Shown: positions 1-8,467, counted from the stretch's first letter. The stretch is DNA of 64,000 nucleotides from Sporosarcina cyprini (GCF_022048975.1 NZ_JAKMHX010000029.1:1-64000), one strand, 5' to 3'. The notes: a model not told the origin generated them from the sequence alone. Numbers and translations: made by a program.

Positions 1-25
1 TGAACTGCACCCCAATTGTTAGACA
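1..25 (+). repeat. Left terminal inverted repeat of the IS
   Basis: Pairs with 1421-1445; both ends share the outer TGAA and the inner GTTAGACA. Transposase binding and cleavage site by analogy with the IS3 family. Confidence 0.8.
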
Positions 26-55
26 CCATCTAATAATTGGAGGTGCAGTTTTTCT

Positions 56-574
56 ATGGCTAAATTTACTGTAGAAGATAAGTTACATGCAGTTAATCGT
101 TATTTAAATGGCAGGGAAAGTTCACATGAAATAGCCAAGTCTTTGCAGACAGATAATAAAGCAATCCTTAAGTGGGTCAAACAATACGAATATCATGGTG
201 CCGAAGCTTTTATTAAGTCTTGTACAACTTACACACAACAGTTTAAACTGGACGTACTCAATTACATGATTGAACAGGGCACATCCTTAAATGAAACTGC
301 GGCTATTTTTAAGATCCCTTCCCCTTCTACAATTTTAGTTTGGAGGAAACAGTTGGAGACACAAGGAGTGGATGCCCTTCAATCAAAGAAAAAGGGGCGT
401 CCATCCGTGAAAAAGGAATCCAATCAACAACATAAACCTGCACCGGTTAAAGGGTCTACTGAGGCGCTTGAAGCTCGTATTAAACAACTAGAAATGGAAA
501 ACACGTATTTAAAAAAGTTGAATGCCTTAGTTCAAAACAAGGAAAAATCACCAAAAAAGACAAAGCGCAAGTAG
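56..574 (+). CDS. IS3-family transposase OrfA
   Basis: A 172-aa basic protein with two helix-turn-helix segments (about residues 1-55 and 60-110) that would bind the terminal repeats. A C-terminal leucine-zipper-like coiled coil (about 135-160, ALEARIKQLEMEN) probably mediates dimerisation. Near its end is the heptamer A AAA AAG at 553-559, in the correct phase for -1 ribosomal slippage. After the slip, frame 1 stays open into OrfB, giving an OrfAB fusion transposase. In IS3 elements OrfA alone usually limits transposition and OrfAB is the active enzyme; that role is family knowledge. Confidence 0.9.
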   Translation: MAKFTVEDKLHAVNRYLNGRESSHEIAKSLQTDNKAILKWVKQYEYHGAEAFIKSCTTYTQQFKLDVLNYMIEQGTSLNETAAIFKIPSPSTILVWRKQLETQGVDALQSKKKGRPSVKKESNQQHKPAPVKGSTEALEARIKQLEMENTYLKKLNALVQNKEKSPKKTKRK

Positions 575-612
575 TCTTTGAACTAAGGCATGCATATCCG
601 GTAAAGTTACTC

Positions 613-1410
613 GTGAAGCTCGCTGGTATTCCACGGAGTACGTATTATCATTTGGTGGCACGTCTGAATCAGCCAGATCCAGACGCAGATATAAAGGCAG
701 AAATTAAGTCGATTTATGAAGAACACGAAGGACGTTATGGCTATCGTCGTATCCGTGATGAGCTTGCCAATCGTGGACGAAAGGTGAATCATAAGAAGGT
801 TCAGCGCATCATGAGAGAGTTAGGTTTAAAGTGCTTGGTCCGTATGAAAAAATATAAATCTTATAAAGGGACGGTTGGTAAAATCGCGCCTAATAATTTA
901 GAACGCAACTTTACTGCAGATGCCCCAAACGAAAAATGGGTCACCGACATTACGGAATTTAAGCTGTTTGGGGAAAAACTTTATTTATCACCTGTATTGG
1001 ATTTGTTTAACGGTGAGATCATTACCTATACCATTGGTTCAAGACCAACGTATTCACTTGTTTCCGATATGTTGGAGAAGGCTTTGGAACGCTTGCCGGA
1101 GGACCACCAGCTACTAATGCATTCGGATCAAGGTTGGCATTATCAAATGAAGCAATATCGTCACGCACTTGAGTCTAGGGGGATTGTGCAAAGTATGTCC
1201 CGCAAGGGAAACTGTTACGACAATTCTGTGATGGAAAATTTCTTTGGCATTATGAAATCCGAGTTCCTCTATTTAAAGGAATTTGAAAGTGTAGAACATT
1301 TCAAAATAGAACTGGAAAGATACATCAATTACTATAATACAAAACGGTTGAAGGCAAAATTAAAAATGAGTCCGGTGCAATACCGAACTCATTTTACCCA
1401 AGCTGCCTGA
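613..1410 (+). CDS. IS3-family transposase OrfB, DDE integrase domain
   Basis: The catalytic half of the transposase. An HTH_21-like region (about 25-80, GRYGYRRIRDEL) precedes an rve integrase core with the three acidic residues in WVTDIT, HSDQGWHY and VMENFFG. The GTG at 613 is only the first start-like codon. The frame is open further upstream to the slippery heptamer at 553-559, so the natural product is most likely the OrfAB fusion. It ends just before the right inverted repeat. No internal stop or frameshift is seen. Confidence 0.9.
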   Translation: MKLAGIPRSTYYHLVARLNQPDPDADIKAEIKSIYEEHEGRYGYRRIRDELANRGRKVNHKKVQRIMRELGLKCLVRMKKYKSYKGTVGKIAPNNLERNFTADAPNEKWVTDITEFKLFGEKLYLSPVLDLFNGEIITYTIGSRPTYSLVSDMLEKALERLPEDHQLLMHSDQGWHYQMKQYRHALESRGIVQSMSRKGNCYDNSVMENFFGIMKSEFLYLKEFESVEHFKIELERYINYYNTKRLKAKLKMSPVQYRTHFTQAA

Positions 1411-1420
1411 AGTAATACCG

Positions 1421-1445
1421 TGTCTAACTTTTAGGGGTCACTTCA
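1421..1445 (-). repeat. Right terminal inverted repeat of the IS
   Basis: Reverse complement matches bases 1-25 with a few substitutions. It marks the right boundary of the element, 11 bp after the OrfB stop. Confidence 0.8.
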
Positions 1446-1476
1446 TATATCAAGGGTTTTAACACTGATTTCATCT

Positions 1477-1500
1477 TATGGAGACGACGGGAGTCGAACC
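1477..1500 (-). pseudogene. ssrA relic (i): 3' terminal segment
   Basis: Matches the 3' end of the intact tmRNA (7994-8017) at 22 of 24 positions, including the CCA end and the T-arm (TGGAGACG...GGGAGTCGAACC on this strand). Similarity stops at 1500. It is either an attachment-site-like copy of the ssrA 3' end or the distal part of a broken second ssrA gene. The latter fits the two further relics that follow in collinear order. Confidence 0.75.
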
Positions 1501-1624
1501 ACCTTCTCACAGAAATGCTGTCTTGTCGTTGGTTTAGGAGGATTTTTCTTCCCCCACAAAAATCTGAACCCATACTAGGCATATAACATATGATAATTAG
1601 GAAGGAATTTAAGGAGTGAGAAAT

Positions 1625-3241
1625 ATGTACAATGATTATAGGTTTGATTCAAATTCCTACTATCTTTATCCCTCGCTTGCTAACTCACATCATACGTACA
1701 ATGCTCTTAATGGGTATCTTAATCCATACCGGCACTACAGACCAGTGTATAATCAAGAAGGCTCTACGATTTATGGAGGTCTTAATACATTTATATCGAC
1801 ATTGAACAAAAGAGGATATATTGTTCAAGAAGGAAAATTAAAATATGTAGATATTCTACAATTAGCCAGTGAAGGAAAAGTTCCCTCGTGTTTCGGAAAT
1901 AATGCAAATGCTCCATATGCGGTTTTAACCTTGCCGCCGGCTCCCAACCAGGATCCATCTCAAGGACAAGATCCTCCTATAGTATATAATCCGAATAACC
2001 CTAATAATTATCCGGAAAACATAAACGCGATCATACCAGGCGCAACGTTTAAACTGAGGCCTGATGAGGCGATTGTACTTATTGGCCAGACACCCCCACC
2101 TGCCTATTATTTTAGCTTCAGAAGCTACCTTGGATTAGCAGAAAATAAACCACTTAAAGACTATAGTGATGCTGTTACAGCAGGAAACGATCAGACTGGT
2201 TTTTACCACATGCTCTTTGCAAGTCTAGGTGATTCAGTGAGTAATCGGGGAATATGGACGGAACAAACGCCTCAAGGTTCGAGCGGGTCCCCTTTTAACA
2301 GCTCCACCATTATCATTAGTACAGCTGACAGATCTGTTAATCAACAAGTACGTGATGCCCTGGGAGTTGCCGGATATAGCTCCAACATTATGAATAATGA
2401 CAACATACCGTTGGATATGGTCGACATGGGACTAGAGAAAGGAAAGGATACCTTTTTATTTGTGATGAGGGCTCAATTATGGGCACAAGAGGAAATTGGC
2501 GATGCCTATATCCAGAATGTCGATAAATTTTTCAAGGTATTACGCATTACGCCTAACATTCCTTTCGCTAATCGAACCCCATGGCCGATCCCAATTCTTA
2601 AAATGAGGGAAACAAATACGACTGAATATCAAGTTTTGCCTCATGCACGAAAGGAACTTGATCACTTACGCAACGAGATTATTCAAAGATATGGAGGCTC
2701 AGAATACGACCACGTTGACTTGAATACAGATAAATGGGTTATGGAAGGTTTTCAAGGTATTATGCAGGACGTGACTTGTCTGGGAGATAATAATGATGCG
2801 CTCTATTTAAGAACAGGCAATTTCCAATTCAAAAGCGATGATGATTTTATCATCATATACGGGGTAAATCATGAAAAAACTGGAAAAGCTACATTATGCC
2901 AAGCCAGTTTCTATGGTGCAGAGCTATTAAACGGCGTTGTTGGAGCTTTCAATAGCGTTGAGTTTCCTCATTCTGCTTCTGATTTTTTTCCGGAAAAATA
3001 TGAGAACACTAATTACTATTATGTATTCAAAATGGCAAGAGAGATGGATAATGACCGTGTTGTTGTTGTACCGTACAGTGAAGGCAACCCCTTAGGAAGT
3101 GCCTATGGTGTTGATAATGATCAAGATGCCTTTATAGGTTTTAGGATTTACCAAGACAAAGAAACAGGGGTTGGCCCAGATCTTTACGATATTATCTGGG
3201 ATCACGCCATCTTATTTACGAAAAAAGAAAAAAATCTATAA
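1625..3241 (+). CDS. Unrecognised protein of about 538 aa
   Basis: I do not recognise the family. The start at ATG 1625 is chosen because AAGGAG (1611-1616) lies 8 bases upstream; an in-frame GTG at 1616 overlaps that site. The N-terminus is rich in Tyr and Asn (about residues 1-45). A Pro/Asn/Gln-rich linker follows (about 105-135), then a mixed alpha/beta remainder with no signal peptide or membrane segment. The gene stands alone with its own terminator, and is AT-rich compared with the core genes. It sits between two relics of a broken ssrA copy, which suggests it arrived as inserted cargo. A complete start, stop and terminator argue for a functional gene. Confidence 0.8.
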   Translation: MYNDYRFDSNSYYLYPSLANSHHTYNALNGYLNPYRHYRPVYNQEGSTIYGGLNTFISTLNKRGYIVQEGKLKYVDILQLASEGKVPSCFGNNANAPYAVLTLPPAPNQDPSQGQDPPIVYNPNNPNNYPENINAIIPGATFKLRPDEAIVLIGQTPPPAYYFSFRSYLGLAENKPLKDYSDAVTAGNDQTGFYHMLFASLGDSVSNRGIWTEQTPQGSSGSPFNSSTIIISTADRSVNQQVRDALGVAGYSSNIMNNDNIPLDMVDMGLEKGKDTFLFVMRAQLWAQEEIGDAYIQNVDKFFKVLRITPNIPFANRTPWPIPILKMRETNTTEYQVLPHARKELDHLRNEIIQRYGGSEYDHVDLNTDKWVMEGFQGIMQDVTCLGDNNDALYLRTGNFQFKSDDDFIIIYGVNHEKTGKATLCQASFYGAELLNGVVGAFNSVEFPHSASDFFPEKYENTNYYYVFKMAREMDNDRVVVVPYSEGNPLGSAYGVDNDQDAFIGFRIYQDKETGVGPDLYDIIWDHAILFTKKEKNL

Positions 3242-3271
3242 AAAAAATTATTCTTACCCTAACATAAGTAG

Positions 3272-3313
3272 AAAAGGTCTTCCACCGTATATTGGTCCCG
3301 TGGAAGACCTTTT
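3272..3313 (+). terminator. Rho-independent terminator
   Basis: Perfect 14-bp stem (AAAAGGTCTTCCAC with its complement) around a 14-base loop, with a short T run built into the descending arm. It closes the transcript of the unrecognised 1625-3241 gene. Confidence 0.85.
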
Positions 3314-3360
3314 GCTTCGTTCCTATCTATTGCTAATTCGAATCGCTAGCAAAAGTTGAC

Positions 3361-3444
3361 GCTCCAATACTTAAGCGTCTACGCGTGGTAGATTGACTAC
3401 TTACGGTTCGCGCGCACCTTTGCCGTCAATCAAGGCGTTTTGAG
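3361..3444 (-). pseudogene. ssrA relic (ii): internal segment
   Basis: Corresponds to 8029-8111 of the intact tmRNA gene, with roughly nine in ten positions identical by eye and a few single-base indels. Shared blocks include GCTCCAATACTTAAGCGTCT and GATTGACTACTTACGGTTCG. It lacks both ends of tmRNA, so it cannot be functional. The stop codon of the frameshifted flippase tail (3426-3428) lies inside it. Confidence 0.9.
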
Positions 3445-4986
3445 GCCGAGAAAAGTAAACACCTTCTAAAGCTTCCACTTCCACAAAATCGAAGCAGCAA
3501 GAATAAGGCAATGCATCCTATAAAAAATAGCATGCAGCCGAGTGATTGCATGGTTCCTGATTCTATACCGATATACAACAGAAAGTTTTCGAACGGAACG
3601 TTAAGAAAGCCTTTTGACACAAGAAAAATTAATATGCCAATAACGTCATTACTTGAAACACCCTTAACATCTTTTTTGTATAATGAGCGCATTCCAGAGG
3701 AGGGCTGTTATTTCCAAGATAAAAGCGCTAATCGCAACACCTGCATAACCGAATCCCGGTATCGCCGTTAAATAATAAGCGGCGATGGCAGAAAAAATAA
3801 GGCCCACTAGTAAACCGACTAGGGGAGCCTTTTTTTGATTAGCCGCCCAAAGGATCGTTGTCGTTAGCTCCCGCATGCCGGCAATAAGAGGAGCATAAGA
3901 CATGTAGCGTATTGCTTCGGTTGCCTCTTGACTACCCACAATCAGCATAGATAAATTATCCGCATAAAAAAAAAGGATTAACATGGAACTGATTCCCCAG
4001 AACCACCCGATTTTTAAGGACATACTGGAACGCTCAACAAAACTGCTTTTTTTCCCGTTTTGCCAATTGGCCGTTAACCTAGCAGCCATTGTATATGATA
4101 TTGCCGCGGTAACAATAGTAGGTAGATATACGATAGTTGTCGCGATTCCGAATACCTCTCCGAAAATGGCAATAGCCTCTGATTGACTTAGGCCAGAAAC
4201 TTGCAGACGGCTAGGAATGATTAACGCATCAAGAAAATCGGACGCTGGCATAACGATACGCGTTAATGTAATAGCAAAGGATGATTTGATAAACAAAAAA
4301 ATTCCAGGTCCAAGGATCAGCCACCTGGCGGATTTATTATATGTTCCGTTATTGATGGCAGGTATCAGATTCAATCTTTTATTATATTTCAGCGACCAAA
4401 GAAACAATAATGCGATACAGGCACCTGGAAATGCACCGAAAACGGCACCCCCTGCGGCAGCATAAGTGCCTTGTTCCATCCATAGAACTACAAGCAAAAT
4501 CATTGTTCCAACACGAACCGTTTGTTCTATTATTTCAGAAACGGCCACATATCCGTAGAACTCCACACCTTGTAAGAATCCTCGGTATAGTTGAAGCAGT
4601 GGAACAATAAAAAGCGCCGGAGCTAGGCAGCGGATGGGAAACGTCAAGCTGTTATCTCCGAGAAAATGTGCAATAGTAGGCGCTATGGCGAAACAAAGCA
4701 AACTGGAAACAGTTCCAAGAAAAAAAATGGGTACAGCCAGACTTTTATAAACAAGCCAACCCTCTTTTTTATCCTTAGCGGTCAATAATGCCAACGATGC
4801 AGGAAAACCACCTGAGAGCAACGTAAGTGCGAAACCATAAACAGAATATACAATTTGATAAATTCCCATTCCTTCTGAGCCGAGAAGTCTAAACAAAGGA
4901 ATGCGAACGGCAAGGCCGATTACTTTAACGAGAAATATAGCACCAGTACGCAGCGCTGTTTGTTTAATAAAGGTAGGCAGTCTCAT
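3426..4986 (-). pseudogene. SpoVB/MurJ-like polysaccharide flippase, probably frameshifted
   Basis: The main frame (3664-4986, 440 aa) is a polytopic membrane protein of the MOP superfamily resembling stage V sporulation protein B, which is thought to move lipid-linked cell-wall or cortex precursors. It starts RLPTFIKQTALRTGAIFLVK and has many hydrophobic helices. It stops early (family about 500-520 aa). Another frame, open to 3426, continues with a further hydrophobic helix (LGCMLFFIGCIALFLLLRF). The switch falls at a run of six T at 3672-3677 (A6 in the mRNA), so a one-base indel would restore about 520 aa. Start ATG 4986 has GGGGTG 6 bases upstream. This could be a true pseudogene, phase variation or a sequencing slip. 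Confidence 0.7.
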
Positions 4987-5085
4987 CTATTCACCCCAAG
5001 TGACCTTGTCCTAATAACTATATGAACAAAATCACAGGGGTAGACTACGGAGACTTTTTACAAAGACCTTTTTTCGATTTTTCAA

Positions 5086-6183
5086 TTAATCATTGATATG
5101 AACAAGGATATATTTCGTTGTTTTATCCCAGCCGAGGTCAAACGGTACACGATACCGATCCGCAGTATGGGAATTCACTAACGGATAGCCGTTAGCATCT
5201 TGTCCTACCACAACCGAAAAATGGTCCGTATCTCCATTCAGCGTGTAGCCGATCACGTCACCTGGCTTTAATCTTGAGATTGCTCCATGTGGATGTTTGT
5301 CGCTTGATTCAGTAACTTCTGTAAATGTCCCCTTTGCAATCAAACGTCCATATCCGGAATCGAGCAAGAAATGTTCAAAAGCATCCGTTTGTATCCATGC
5401 TTTACTTCCACTTCTCCAATTGCGCGTTTTCTGCAAACCGCCGCCTTCCTCCTCGTCGCCAAGAACTTGGGATACAAAGTTGGTACAGTCTCCGCCAAGT
5501 GGTGTGTAATCCTTATATTTCGAATTGTAACGGTTATTATTCCCGGCTCCCCAAGCTAGGCCCGCGTACTTATTGGCATAGGCCACTGCACGTTCACGAT
5601 TATATCGCCCTTTACTCTGTGAAGTTTCGTTGTCGGGAGAAAGATGGGGGAAGCCCACTGGTGAATCCGCTATTAACTCTGAGTTTTCTTCAAGCGGATC
5701 CAAATACCATTCCTTTAATACCATCCAATTACCATCTATTTTCTTCAATGTAAGAGCATGCCGTGTACCGACACCAAAGGATTGGGGTGGTCGTGGATAT
5801 ACTGTATTATAGTCATACGATATTTTGGCCGTCTGTACCAGGGAAACATACGCTACATCCCCATCTTTTTTGAAACGAGTAATACGAATAGTGGGTTCTG
5901 CTCCTATAAGCTGTATGCCACGTTTATCTGCCCAAGTATTGAGGTACTTTCCGCGTCTTAATTCCATTTGATAAGCGTAGAGGCTTACCTTCTCGGTATG
6001 GATATAATACTTGTTAATGGATTCCGGAAGTTGATTGACAAGAAAGTCATTACGATCAACAAACAACTGTGTCAGGAAAGAAGCAACCTCCCTTTTGTCG
6101 TAATCCTCTTGAGCAAACGTTTCATTCAATGGAATCAAACCGACTAATAAAGTCATTCCGAACAATAGAACTAAGCGGAACAA
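5086..6183 (-). CDS. Secreted amidase-domain protein (Amidase_6-like)
   Basis: A 365-aa exported protein. It has a signal peptide (FRLVLLFGMTLLVGLIPL, cleavage near AFA/FAQ), an N-terminal ligand-like region of about 170 residues, then a putative amidase domain (about 195-362). That domain carries the cysteine motif GGDCTNFVSQ, histidine motif TDHFSVVVG and NSHTADRYRVPF, the pattern of the Amidase_6/CHAP-like cysteine peptidases. A peptidoglycan-related role is inferred. Start is TTG at 6183, 8 bases after GGAGG. It is divergent from the polysaccharide deacetylase and adjacent to the flippase, so this block is envelope-themed. Confidence 0.8.
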   Translation of the reverse strand: MFRLVLLFGMTLLVGLIPLNETFAQEDYDKREVASFLTQLFVDRNDFLVNQLPESINKYYIHTEKVSLYAYQMELRRGKYLNTWADKRGIQLIGAEPTIRITRFKKDGDVAYVSLVQTAKISYDYNTVYPRPPQSFGVGTRHALTLKKIDGNWMVLKEWYLDPLEENSELIADSPVGFPHLSPDNETSQSKGRYNRERAVAYANKYAGLAWGAGNNNRYNSKYKDYTPLGGDCTNFVSQVLGDEEEGGGLQKTRNWRSGSKAWIQTDAFEHFLLDSGYGRLIAKGTFTEVTESSDKHPHGAISRLKPGDVIGYTLNGDTDHFSVVVGQDANGYPLVNSHTADRYRVPFDLGWDKTTKYILVHIND

Positions 6184-6632
6184 GCCAAACTCCTCCTTAC
6201 TTTATTTATTTTCCAATATTTGTTGATGGTGCTGTACCTTTCAATCCAACTTATGATGGTTCACTTCAATAGAAAATATCCGTTTCCTAATCAAACGTGG
6301 AATGCCTGCGACTTCAACTAAATCCACAACGTCATACTGACACTTTAGTTCGAAAATTACTTGCGCTTTGATTTTGTTTATAATTTTCAAACGGAATTCT
6401 AAATTCTTCGTACAAACTGGAATGCTAGGGTTGTTGTTTGTTTTGACAGTTATATTAACTACTGTTTCTTATGAATTTATCTCCATACTATATGGAAAGG
6501 GACTAGGCACTCGTTTGATTCTGAATGGTTATAGTGACTGATCCTTAAAATCTTTTTTGAATAATTAACCCGCTTTCGTCGAAAATAACAATGGTGTTAT
6601 CAACACAATGGCATAAAAAAGGAGACGAATGG
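6184..6632. other. Gene-free divergent intergenic region
   Basis: Separates the minus-strand amidase gene from the plus-strand deacetylase gene and must hold both promoters. I could not settle on convincing -35/-10 pairs. The only recognised content is the ssrA relic at 6421-6472. Confidence 0.5.
6421..6472 (-). pseudogene. ssrA relic (iii): tag-coding segment
   Basis: Resembles 8238-8288 of the intact ssrA, the part that encodes the proteolysis tag and the bases just upstream of it. TTGTTGTTTGTTTTG is identical and TTAACT is also kept, with small indels elsewhere. The tag frame is disrupted: after KTNNN it reads out of phase. It is the most decayed of the three relics. Confidence 0.75.
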
Positions 6633-7466
6633 ATGAAAGTTCTACTATTCAAGTGGCTGTTGGTTATGGGGATATTATTTAGTTTTCATATAACAGATAT
6701 CATGACTGTTCATGCGAATGAGGAACCCTCGATAAATATATCGCGACAATGGTCGAAAGCGGTCATACAAAATGATCAGGAAGAAAAAATGCCTGACCAA
6801 CAGCCAGTTGACCTACGAATTTTACAACAACGGTATCCAGATATCTTTTTCTTGCAAGGTCCTGCTGATCAAAAACGAGTTGCTTTGACTTTTGATGATG
6901 GTCCTGACCCACGCTTTTCAAATGATGTATTAGATGTATTGAAACAGTATAATGTACCAGCAACATTCTTCGTGTTAGGTTCAAAAGCCGTTGCTAATCC
7001 TGATATTGTCAAGCGAATGCAAAATGAGGGGCATGTAATCGGAAACCATACTTATTCCCATCTGAACCTTGTCAAAGAAGCCGACCTCCAAACCTTAGAG
7101 CGGGAAGCAACTAGAACGGAAGATGCTTTGAACGACATTATTGGTTACCGGACAAAATTATTTAGGCCGCCATATGGCTTCTTATACAATGAATTAGTCG
7201 AAAAACTACGCGACATGAACTATTACGTGATTGGCTGGTCGGTTGATTCGTTGGATTGGCAGGAAGACCCGCCGGAAGTTATTGCTTCAAATGTATTAGA
7301 CAAAATACATCCTGGCGCGATTATTCTCATGCACGATGGGGCAGAATCAACTGGAGATCGAACCAATACAATCAAATCGCTTCAACAAATTATACCGACA
7401 CTGCAAGAGCAGGGATACGAGTTTGTTACAGTTCCGGAATTGTTAAATATCCCCTTTAAGAAATAG
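6633..7466 (+). CDS. Secreted polysaccharide deacetylase (NodB domain)
   Basis: A 277-aa carbohydrate esterase family 4 protein that should remove N-acetyl groups from a cell-wall glycan. Metal-binding and catalytic motifs are visible: TFDDGPD (base and metal Asp), HTYSH (metal His), RPPYG, DSLDW and LMHD. A signal peptide covers the first 28 residues or so (cleavage near VHA/NEE), placing the enzyme outside the membrane. ATG 6633 is chosen over ATG 6591 because AAGGAG ends 8 bases before it. It is closest in layout to the PdaA/PdaB-type enzymes of spore formers, but the exact substrate cannot be read from sequence. Confidence 0.9.
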   Translation: MKVLLFKWLLVMGILFSFHITDIMTVHANEEPSINISRQWSKAVIQNDQEEKMPDQQPVDLRILQQRYPDIFFLQGPADQKRVALTFDDGPDPRFSNDVLDVLKQYNVPATFFVLGSKAVANPDIVKRMQNEGHVIGNHTYSHLNLVKEADLQTLEREATRTEDALNDIIGYRTKLFRPPYGFLYNELVEKLRDMNYYVIGWSVDSLDWQEDPPEVIASNVLDKIHPGAIILMHDGAESTGDRTNTIKSLQQIIPTLQEQGYEFVTVPELLNIPFKK

Positions 7467-7490
7467 AAGGTCTCTCTTCTATTTCTTTTT
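7458..7490 (+). terminator. Terminator of the polysaccharide deacetylase gene
   Basis: Perfect 12-bp stem (AAGAAATAGAAG with its complement) and a 6-base loop, followed by TTTTT. The left arm overlaps the end of the coding region. Confidence 0.85.
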
Positions 7491-7556
7491 AATTTCCATC
7501 AAAAAAAATATCAAGCTTTACTATGCAATTTGAACAAGAGACCTAAGAATAAGAAA

Positions 7557-7588
7557 AAACATAGGGAGATTTTACTCTTCCTATGTTT
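7557..7588 (-). terminator. Terminator of the 49-aa gene
   Basis: AAACATAGG pairs with CCTATGTTT; on the minus strand the stem is followed by a run of T. Confidence 0.75.
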
Positions 7589-7596
7589 CATTCAAA

Positions 7597-7746
7597 TTAT
7601 TTATCTGTTTGTTTTTGCTTTTTCTTCAAATACTCCGTACGTATTTTTTCCAGGTGCTGCTTTTTATTAAATTTGACCGCCTTGTTTTGTTCATGATATT
7701 TTGCCACAGCCGTTTTACTTTTGTTGTCCAATTGATATTTCCCCAC
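7597..7746 (-). CDS. Small basic protein of 49 aa, unknown function
   Basis: Read directly from the minus strand: GTG start, then GKYQLDNKSKTAVAKYHEQN and a lysine-rich remainder ending KKKQKQTDK. An AGGTG ribosome-binding site lies 6 bases before the start, and a matching terminator follows the stop. The sequence is strongly charged, with no membrane segment. I do not recognise it; short lysine-rich proteins of this kind occur as orphans in Bacillales. It lies between the terminator of the deacetylase and that of ssrA. Confidence 0.6.
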   Translation of the reverse strand: MGKYQLDNKSKTAVAKYHEQNKAVKFNKKQHLEKIRTEYLKKKQKQTDK

Positions 7747-7906
7747 GTTGTTCACCTACTTTTCTTTTCTCATCTATAAATATAATGGGCCTTAGTTAAA
7801 TGAAGTATACCTTTTACCTTTAATAGCAACTTTCATTCTAATCTGCTTAGTGATTAACGATGCAAAGCCTCTATTACTCATCATTTTATCCAAAAAATCA
7901 TAAAAA

Positions 7907-7951
7907 ATAGGGATATTGCCCAAGAGTACAACCCCTGTTCAATACCCCTAT
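7907..7951 (-). terminator. Terminator of ssrA
   Basis: ATAGGGATATTG (7907-7918) pairs, with wobble, with CAATACCCCTAT (7940-7951). On the minus strand the stem is followed by a T run. It lies about 45 bp beyond the mature tmRNA 3' end. Confidence 0.75.
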
Positions 7952-7995
7952 CTTTCTAAATCATTGTTACGACTACTTTTTTGTCCATTTAACTA

Positions 7996-8353
7996 TGGAG
8001 ACGGTGGGAGTCGAACCCACGTCCAAAGGCTCCAATACTTAAGCGTCTACGCGTGTAGATTGACTACTTACGGTTCGCGCTGCATTATGCCGTCAATCAA
8101 GGCGTCTTGAGCGCTATCCTGGTAGTCTCTTGCAACGGCCTCAGGAGGCGACCGTTACCGTATCCCACTAATAGGTGAGCCTAACAATGCCACATGGGCG
8201 ATGGAACTGCTAGGCAGATTCATCAGCTTACGCTGCGAATGCTAAGTTGTTGTTTGTTTTGCCAGTTATTATTAACTGTCGTTTCTGACGGAGTCGAGCC
8301 CTCCGACGCGCAGCTCAAGCTCAGACCACCCCTGTCGAATCCGTAACGTCCCC
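7996..8353 (-). ncRNA. ssrA: Transfer-messenger RNA (tmRNA)
   Basis: A 358-nt gene. The 5' end reads GGGGACGTTACGGATTCGAC and the 3' end closes with the T-arm GGTTCGACTCCCACC and an encoded CCA, which together form the tRNA-Ala-like domain. The tag frame (8228-8263) encodes GKTNNNLAFAA followed by TAA, so rescued peptides would receive an (A)GKTNNNLAFAA degradation tag ending in the Ala-Ala recognised by ClpP-type proteases. It lies directly downstream of smpB, its protein partner, as in many Bacillales. The region between ssrA and the IS carries three decayed partial copies of this gene. Confidence 0.97.
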
Positions 8354-8467
8354 GGTATAAAAGGTTGAATCAGTCAGGCGCTATGCCTGCCTTTCAACAC
8401 AATCAACTGGAGAGTCAGGAAATGCTACGCCCGAAGCATAGCAGGTTTCTGAACTATCACTGTCCCT

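Larger units (their letters stand above)
1..1445 (+). mobile_element. IS3-family (IS150-group-like) insertion sequence, complete
   Basis: Imperfect terminal inverted repeats of about 25 bp lie at 1-25 and 1421-1445: TGAACTGCACCCC at the left and, on the opposite strand, TGAAGTGACCCCT at the right. They enclose two overlapping reading frames typical of IS3 elements, a helix-turn-helix OrfA and a DDE integrase OrfB in the -1 frame. The left repeat starts at base 1, so the flanking target duplication cannot be checked. The right end abuts a relic of the ssrA 3' end (1477-1500). Both frames are intact and the element looks potentially active. Confidence 0.9.

Noticed and set aside
1477..1500. tRNA-like 3' end, considered as a separate tRNA
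   Set aside because: Only the T-arm/acceptor end is present and it matches ssrA rather than a full tRNA.
3511..3771. Plus-strand 86-codon frame
   Set aside because: Antisense to the 3' part of the flippase gene, with no ribosome-binding site.
8354..8467. Possible second promoter (TATA-like) touching the tmRNA 5' end
   Set aside because: Too close to the mature 5' end and lacking a -35; the upstream TTGAAA-N17-TATGAT is a better candidate.
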